From: Gammaproteobacteria bacterium UBA2679
Lineage (GTDB): Bacteria > Pseudomonadota > Gammaproteobacteria > Pseudomonadales > Oleiphilaceae
Direction: 5' to 3'
Assembly (NCBI GenBank): GCA_002354735.1
Contig: DEMD01000005.1
Span: 1-19,279 of the forward strand
Length of the DNA stretch: 19,279 bases
A model generated the notes under the pieces. It was not told where the DNA came from. It saw nothing but the letters and a program-made list of their open reading frames with translations, and did no database searches. A program made the position numbers and the translations under genes. Shown piece after piece: positions 15,375 to 19,279 of this stretch. Position 1 is the first letter of the stretch. Every line of letters begins with the position of its first letter.

Positions 15375-17345
15375 ATGAACGAGGCCAATACCATTCATCT
15401 GCCCTGCAGACGAGCGCTCCTGCTCGTCACTGATTATCTCCAGGCCTGGCGCCACAAGGACATTAGCTACGGAAGCCTGAGAATTCTGACGCTGTTGATG
15501 CTTGCGTTCACCCTCACACATGCAAGCCTTTCGCACGCCAGCGCTGCCGTGGAGTCAGAGCGGCCGCTTGCCCAGGCCGGTATTATCGATCTCACGGATT
15601 ATCCGCTGGGAACGTCTGAGCTCTTGCCGCTGGATGGCGAGTGGCTGTTTCTCTTCGGAGAGTTCGCTGATCCGAACGAGCCTTTTCCGCATGACCGCGC
15701 CCACACCGTGGTGGTACCGGACAGCTGGAATTTCTATGAGCTCGATGGTGAGGCGGTGCCCGTCATGGGTTACACGTCCTATTACCTCAAGCTGGAGCTG
15801 CCCGAATCCCTTACGGGCAAACTCGGCCTGCGAATCCCCAACGAGGGGCCGGGCTATGCCCTGTATATCAACGGCAGCCTGGCGAAGCAGATTGGTGTGC
15901 CTGGCACTACTGAAGCGAGCAGCACACCCCAATACGGTACCGCGAGCATTTCATTGCCCGAGGACGCCCAGACAGTCGAACTGCTCTTTCACGTGTCCAA
16001 CTTCAGTTATAACTGGGCGGGGCTCTGGTATTCAGTAGAGCTTGGTTTCGCGGATACGGTACACCAGCAACGAAACGCCGATATCTATTGGGACTTCTTT
16101 GTAGCAGGCATCTTCTGCGTCACCGCGCTGTTCCATCTGTCTTTCTGGCTCATGCGCCGGAATGACTGGTTGTCACTGGCTTATGTGGCTGTGACGGTAT
16201 TGGCACTAGCGAGAACGGTATCGACGGGCGAAACAATCATGCTGTTTTTGTTTCCTGACCTGCCCTTCTCCATCCTGATGAAGCTTGAGTATGGCTCCTT
16301 CTATGCGCTGACCGCCGCTTCGATGTTGTTTACGAAATTCGCGTTTCCAGCGGAGACTGACCCGCGTGCGGCTCGATTGGTAGTTGGTCTCGGGTGTGCT
16401 GGTTTCCTGTTCGTAGTCTTCACGCCGATCGTGTGGTTCGCCGAACTTGTCACCTTCTATCAGCTGCTTAGTCTGGTTGCGATACTTTATTTCGTGTACA
16501 TCGCCATCAAGGCCATTCATAACAATCGAGATGGTGCAAAGCTCATCGTTTTCGGCTGGTCTACGTTCTTCATATTCATTCTTAACGATATTCTGTACGC
16601 CAAGCTGATTATCCAGACCGGCTACTGGCTGGATATCGGCCTCTGCGTGATGATCCTTTCGCAGTCGATTCTCATCAACTCCCGGTTCGTGAATACGTCG
16701 AAGCAGAACAAGATGCTGCTCCGCACTGTGGAAAAGCGCAATCTCGCCCTGAACGATCTCACCCACAACCTCGAATTAAAGGTCCAGCAGAGAACGCAGG
16801 AGCTCCAGACTGCGATGGAAGAAATCGAAACGCTGGCGATGACGGACGAGCTGACCGGCCTGTCGAACCGTCGCGCGTTTCTTCAGCTCACGCACTATGA
16901 GCAGTCCCGGGTACAGCGATATCCGAGCCTCTTCTGTATCGGCCTCATCGATATCGACAACTTCAAGTCAGTCAACGATACCTTTGGCCACGATGTGGGC
17001 GATGAGGTGCTCAAGACTGTTGCCAGAACGATCAGAAAGGCGACTCGGCCTCAGGACAAGGTGGCGCGGTGGGGTGGCGAGGAGTTCATCATCCTGTTTC
17101 CCAAAACATCGAGGGACGACGTGATACATGTGGCGGAGCGGGTCCGTCGGCTGATCGCTGAAACACCGGTGGCGGTTGGAGAAGTGGCCATCCAGCCAAC
17201 GATTACGATGGGCGTTGCTGGCTCGGAGGAGAAGGAGACGATTCAGGAACTTATTCAGCTGGCGGACGCCCGACTCTATTATGGCAAGCACCATGGCAAG
17301 AATCGGGTTTGCATTACCGTAGATGATGAGCCTCAGACTACTTAG
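15375..17345 (+). CDS. 7TMR-DISM sensor diguanylate cyclase (GGEEF)
   Basis: This 656-residue inner-membrane protein is predicted to make c-di-GMP from GTP. Its parts are a signal segment (about 34-58), a periplasmic jelly-roll sensor of the 7TMR-DISMED2 / GH2-like type (about 75-225, with L-D-G-E-W, V-V-V-P-D-S-W-N and G-Y-A-L-Y-I-N-G), seven membrane helices (about 237-435), a coiled coil (445-485) and a GGDEF domain (about 487-650). The active site reads G-G-E-E-F at 567-571, with an inhibitory site R-P-Q-D at 558-561 exactly five residues before it. D-E-L-T-G-L-S-N-R-R and D-I-D-N-F-K are intact. The sugar-binding-like fold suggests a carbohydrate ligand, which is inference. The ATG at 15375 has no clear ribosome site and puts about 33 residues before the hydrophobic signal, so the true start may be further inside. 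The gene is divergent from an EAL gene of matching sensor type. Confidence 0.9.
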   Translation: MNEANTIHLPCRRALLLVTDYLQAWRHKDISYGSLRILTLLMLAFTLTHASLSHASAAVESERPLAQAGIIDLTDYPLGTSELLPLDGEWLFLFGEFADPNEPFPHDRAHTVVVPDSWNFYELDGEAVPVMGYTSYYLKLELPESLTGKLGLRIPNEGPGYALYINGSLAKQIGVPGTTEASSTPQYGTASISLPEDAQTVELLFHVSNFSYNWAGLWYSVELGFADTVHQQRNADIYWDFFVAGIFCVTALFHLSFWLMRRNDWLSLAYVAVTVLALARTVSTGETIMLFLFPDLPFSILMKLEYGSFYALTAASMLFTKFAFPAETDPRAARLVVGLGCAGFLFVVFTPIVWFAELVTFYQLLSLVAILYFVYIAIKAIHNNRDGAKLIVFGWSTFFIFILNDILYAKLIIQTGYWLDIGLCVMILSQSILINSRFVNTSKQNKMLLRTVEKRNLALNDLTHNLELKVQQRTQELQTAMEEIETLAMTDELTGLSNRRAFLQLTHYEQSRVQRYPSLFCIGLIDIDNFKSVNDTFGHDVGDEVLKTVARTIRKATRPQDKVARWGGEEFIILFPKTSRDDVIHVAERVRRLIAETPVAVGEVAIQPTITMGVAGSEEKETIQELIQLADARLYYGKHHGKNRVCITVDDEPQTT

Positions 17346-17351
17346 TCTGGG
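17332..17351. terminator. Inverted repeat at the convergent gene ends, possible terminator
   Basis: CAGACTA (17334-17340) and TAGTCTG (17343-17349) form a perfect 7-base inverted repeat around the stop codon of the cyclase gene. It can extend outwards by one G-T and one C-G pair. No T run follows closely, and the loop must open to at least four bases. It lies between convergent genes, where a bidirectional terminator would be expected, but the evidence is thin. Confidence 0.3.
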
Positions 17352-17378
17352 TGCTGCGTTAGCAGTGCTTTCGAGTCG

Positions 17379-18473
17379 TCAAAACGCCAGAGACACCTTG
17401 AACTCGTTGTAGTAGTACTTCAGCGCGTTCTTGCCGCGGAAGCTTTCCCAGAAATTCAGCTCCAACTGTATGGGCAGTGGAAGCGCGCCTCTCTGCCAGG
17501 CCGGGATGCCATTCCAGTTCAACCCGATGCGATATTCCTGATCACGAAAATCACTGTTGTCCGACAGGTAGAACGTCGACTGCCCGGACGGTGACTTATA
17601 GCTGTCTTTGCCCTTGTTCTTCTGATAGTAGGCCGCGAAGACACGCATCTGATCATCCAGGAAGCGGTAGCCGAACTCGATGTCGAGTATCGTATAGTCA
17701 CCGACATCCCGCTTCAGACGCTCCTTGAAGGCAGCAGGCGTGATGGAGAGCATTGATTGCGGCACTCTGAGCGTCTGGCGATCACTCAGGTTGATGCCGT
17801 GTTCGAGCTGTACTGCCAGATCGAAGCGATAACCAAGGTCTCTGAAATAATCAAAGCGCAGGATGAGGTCGTTGGCGCCGTCATCAGCTATTGGCTGGAA
17901 CAGGATGTCTGGGTCATTTTTGTCCGTCATCCGACCCAGGCGAATGCCGGGCATGAAAAACAGACTGTCCCGTCCACTGCTATGGATGCGCCAGAAAGCG
18001 CCGACGATAGGCGCTACCAGGCCAGAGTCGCAATGACTGCCGACGTCCTCATAGGCAAATGGTCCGGCCTGTGCGGTAAGTGCAGCTGACAGCACGTCTC
18101 CTGAACCGTTGCGTGTTCCTACCTTCGCGTCGCTGCAGGAGTCAACCAGTGGCAAGCGTACACCCACTGCAAGATCGTCAGTTATACCGTGACCGGCAGT
18201 AATTTCGATGAAGTTGGTCTCGAAAGACAGTTCTACCTGACTGCTGTCACCTACCAGCCCGAAGCCATCCAGCGGTACGCCGGATAGCGTGGTGCTGAAC
18301 CGCTCAGGCTTACCCTGTTCATTGAATTGTGATGACACTCTGCCCTGGCCGATATTGAAATCGACTACCGTGATACCTTGGGGAATGAACAGGCCCCAGG
18401 TCGGTTCTACAGGTTCAGCGTGAGTGGGTGCGCTTGCTGCAGCGAGCGCAAGAAAGAGTGTGGTGCGTTTCAT
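17379..18473 (-). CDS. Putative outer-membrane beta-barrel protein
   Basis: This protein of about 364 residues has a signal peptide (M-K-R-T-T, hydrophobic core, probable cleavage T-H-A|E). The rest shows alternating polar and hydrophobic strands rich in Tyr, Phe, Gly and Asp (for example I-L-D-I-E-F-G-Y-R-F and F-K-V-S-L-A-F). The final residue is Phe in a closing amphipathic strand, the usual outer-membrane barrel signal. G-I-T-D-D-L-A-V-G-V-R-L-P-L resembles strands of transporter- or porin-like barrels of unassigned substrate. Two Cys pairs may exist (C-S-D-A-K near 115 and S-H-C-D-S near 150). The start is either the GTG at 18479 or the ATG at 18473 two codons later; neither has a Shine-Dalgarno sequence. 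The gene is convergent with the cyclase gene and divergent from the VOC gene. No specific substrate can be given. Confidence 0.75.
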   Translation of the reverse strand: MKRTTLFLALAAASAPTHAEPVEPTWGLFIPQGITVVDFNIGQGRVSSQFNEQGKPERFSTTLSGVPLDGFGLVGDSSQVELSFETNFIEITAGHGITDDLAVGVRLPLVDSCSDAKVGTRNGSGDVLSAALTAQAGPFAYEDVGSHCDSGLVAPIVGAFWRIHSSGRDSLFFMPGIRLGRMTDKNDPDILFQPIADDGANDLILRFDYFRDLGYRFDLAVQLEHGINLSDRQTLRVPQSMLSITPAAFKERLKRDVGDYTILDIEFGYRFLDDQMRVFAAYYQKNKGKDSYKSPSGQSTFYLSDNSDFRDQEYRIGLNWNGIPAWQRGALPLPIQLELNFWESFRGKNALKYYYNEFKVSLAF

Positions 18474-18504
18474 GATCACGGCAAGAGGGTCGTTTAATAA
18501 TGGC

Positions 18505-18577
18505 GGCGAGAAGGCTCGCCAGGGGTGGAATTTGGTATGGTCGTTATCGAGTATAGCTAGGGGGTCGAGGCTGTCGA
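18505..18577 (-). promoter_or_regulatory. Promoter and leader hairpin of the outer-membrane protein gene
   Basis: On the minus strand TCGACA (18572-18577) and TATACT (18550-18555), 16 bases apart, form a good sigma-70 promoter. The predicted leader is about 70 bases and holds a perfect hairpin, GGCGAG/CTCGCC (18505-18510 and 18515-18520) with a four-base loop, about 30 bases before the start codon. No Shine-Dalgarno follows it, so the leader may be under RNA-level control. Confidence 0.5.
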
Positions 18578-18632
18578 GTGAGGCGAAACAGATAGAAATT
18601 GGCTACAGGCTTATCAGGCAAGGAGAGTATTG

Positions 18633-18989
18633 ATGCAGTTTAAAGTCATTCCAGTCGTGCGGATTTTCGATGAAACCAAGGCGAAAGCGTTCTATCTGGA
18701 ATTCCTCGGTATGTCACTGGAGTGGGAGCACCGATTCGAGCCCAACGCGCCTCTCTACATGCAGGTTTCCAGAGGCGATCTGGTTCTTCATCTCAGCGAA
18801 CATTCGGGAGACTGCACGCCGGGCTCGAAGATCTTTGTGAACACCGATGAACTCGATACTCTGCACCGCGAAGTTACATCGCGCGGATACAGATATTCGC
18901 GACCAGAGATCACCACGGCGCCATGGGGCGACAGGATGTTTGAGGTGGTGGATCCTTTTTGTAATAGGATATTGTTTAATGAAGGCTGA
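18633..18989 (+). CDS. VOC-superfamily protein (bleomycin-resistance / glyoxalase-like)
   Basis: This 118-residue protein has the bleomycin-resistance-protein layout of the vicinal oxygen chelate superfamily. Visible features are the N-terminal P-V-V-R-I-F-D with A-K-A-F-Y-L-E-F-L-G-M, then P-L-Y-M-Q-V-S-R-G-D-L, L-H-L-S-E-H-S-G-D and the closing W-G-D-R-M-F-E-V-V-D-P-F. The last motif reads D-P-F-C-N-R where most relatives have D-P-F-G-N-R. Relatives bind bleomycin-type drugs or are uncharacterised, so drug binding here is a family-level guess. The ATG at 18633 has a good AGGAG site about eight bases upstream; the TTG one codon earlier is less likely. The next gene starts inside its last codons. 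Confidence 0.85.
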   Translation: MQFKVIPVVRIFDETKAKAFYLEFLGMSLEWEHRFEPNAPLYMQVSRGDLVLHLSEHSGDCTPGSKIFVNTDELDTLHREVTSRGYRYSRPEITTAPWGDRMFEVVDPFCNRILFNEG

Positions 18990-19191
18990 CTCGGCTCGTT
19001 ATCATATGAGGAAGCGGCTGGTCTGGACTCTTTGTTTCGCCGTCTTCCTTGTTGTCGCCTCTTTGCTGATCCCTACCACCGTATACAGCCGATCAGAAAT
19101 GGTAAAGGTCCCTTACGGCTTCCCGGTGCCTTTTGTTTGGCAACGTGTGACCCTGGAATGCCCCTGTCCGTTGGACCAGTCGGTCGGTTAG
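18979..19191 (+). pseudogene. Small membrane protein cut short by an insertion sequence
   Basis: The frame starts at 18979, overlapping the last codons of the VOC gene, or at 19006 (M-R-K-R-L-V-W). It encodes a basic N-terminus, one membrane helix (about residues 14-34) and an outside segment with V-P-Y-G-F-P-V-P-F-V-W-Q. The frame then enters the presumed insertion-sequence end at 19165 and reads P-L-D-Q-S-V-G before a TAG at 19189-19191. The last nine residues are therefore probably not native and the original C-terminus is lost. The overlap with the VOC gene suggests a former two-gene unit. Function is unknown. A native 70-residue protein cannot be excluded, but the coincidence with the IS end makes it unlikely. 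Confidence 0.6.
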
Positions 19192-19279
19192 GTTTTCATA
19201 GTTGCCGATGACCGAAGTAGGCCATTTCCGGCGTGATGTATCCCTGATTACTGTGAGGCCGATTCTGATTGTAGCGCCG
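19165..19279 (-). mobile_element. End of an IS3-type insertion sequence, continuing beyond the window
   Basis: Sequence from about 19165 begins 5'-TGTCCGTTGGACCAG, with the TG terminus usual for IS3-family ends. The transposase stop codon lies 31 bases further in, a typical distance. The boundary is placed by this TG and by the disrupted small gene in front of it. The other end and any target duplication are outside the window. Confidence 0.6.
19196..19279 (-). CDS. IS3-family transposase (OrfB), C-terminal 27 residues
   Basis: On the minus strand the last 27 codons before the TGA at 19196-19198 encode Y-N-Q-N-R-P-H-S-N-Q-G-Y-I-T-P-E-M-A-Y-F, then G-H-R-Q-L. The Y-N-x-x-R-P-H-S ... G-Y-x-T-P-E motif is the hallmark C-terminus of IS3-type DDE transposases of the rve integrase fold. 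The catalytic residues are outside the window, so the copy cannot be judged intact. Confidence 0.85.
   Translation of the reverse strand, partial: RRYNQNRPHSNQGYITPEMAYFGHRQL

Overview
The window looks like chromosomal DNA of a free-living, probably marine or aquatic, gammaproteobacterium. The evidence is a set of Gram-negative envelope proteins (a lipoprotein, a soluble lytic transglycosylase, an outer-membrane beta-barrel), a PEP-CTERM-like sorting signal, and three large c-di-GMP signalling proteins, two with 7TMR-DISM sensor modules. No rRNA, tRNA or CRISPR array was seen, and the organism cannot be named from this sequence.

Layout. 1-540 (minus) is the tail of a YVTN-type beta-propeller protein that has lost its start. 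659-2371 (plus) is a lipoprotein with an Ig-like domain and a Trp-repeat propeller, followed by a likely terminator. 2565-4430 (plus) is a secreted lytic transglycosylase. Directly behind it is a frameshifted, truncated AMIN-like gene that runs into a toxin-antitoxin pair on the minus strand: an HTH protein (5398-5985) upstream of a RES-domain protein (4757-5398). These share one base and lie behind a promoter carrying four CTAAC repeats. A small HExxH metallopeptidase (6063-6470, minus) is divergent from a 1687-residue Ser/Thr kinase-AAA-GAF-GGDEF protein (6561-11624, plus). A small PEP-CTERM-like exported protein (11659-12288, minus) follows.

The centre right holds a divergent pair. A 7TMR-DISM protein with a dead GGDEF and an intact EAL domain (12511-15174, minus) faces a 7TMR-DISM protein with an intact GGEEF domain (15375-17345, plus). 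Their opposite predicted activities and shared 200-bp control region suggest a matched c-di-GMP make/break pair. With the kinase-cyclase, three c-di-GMP proteins fall in about 11 kb.

The right end has an outer-membrane beta-barrel gene (17379-18473, minus), a VOC/bleomycin-resistance-like gene (18633-18989, plus), and a small membrane-protein gene cut short by an insertion sequence. The end of that element and the last 27 codons of its IS3-type transposase occupy 19165-19279. Remnants and mobile features at 1-540, 4436-6060 and 18979-19279 show repeated rearrangement around a core of signalling and envelope genes.
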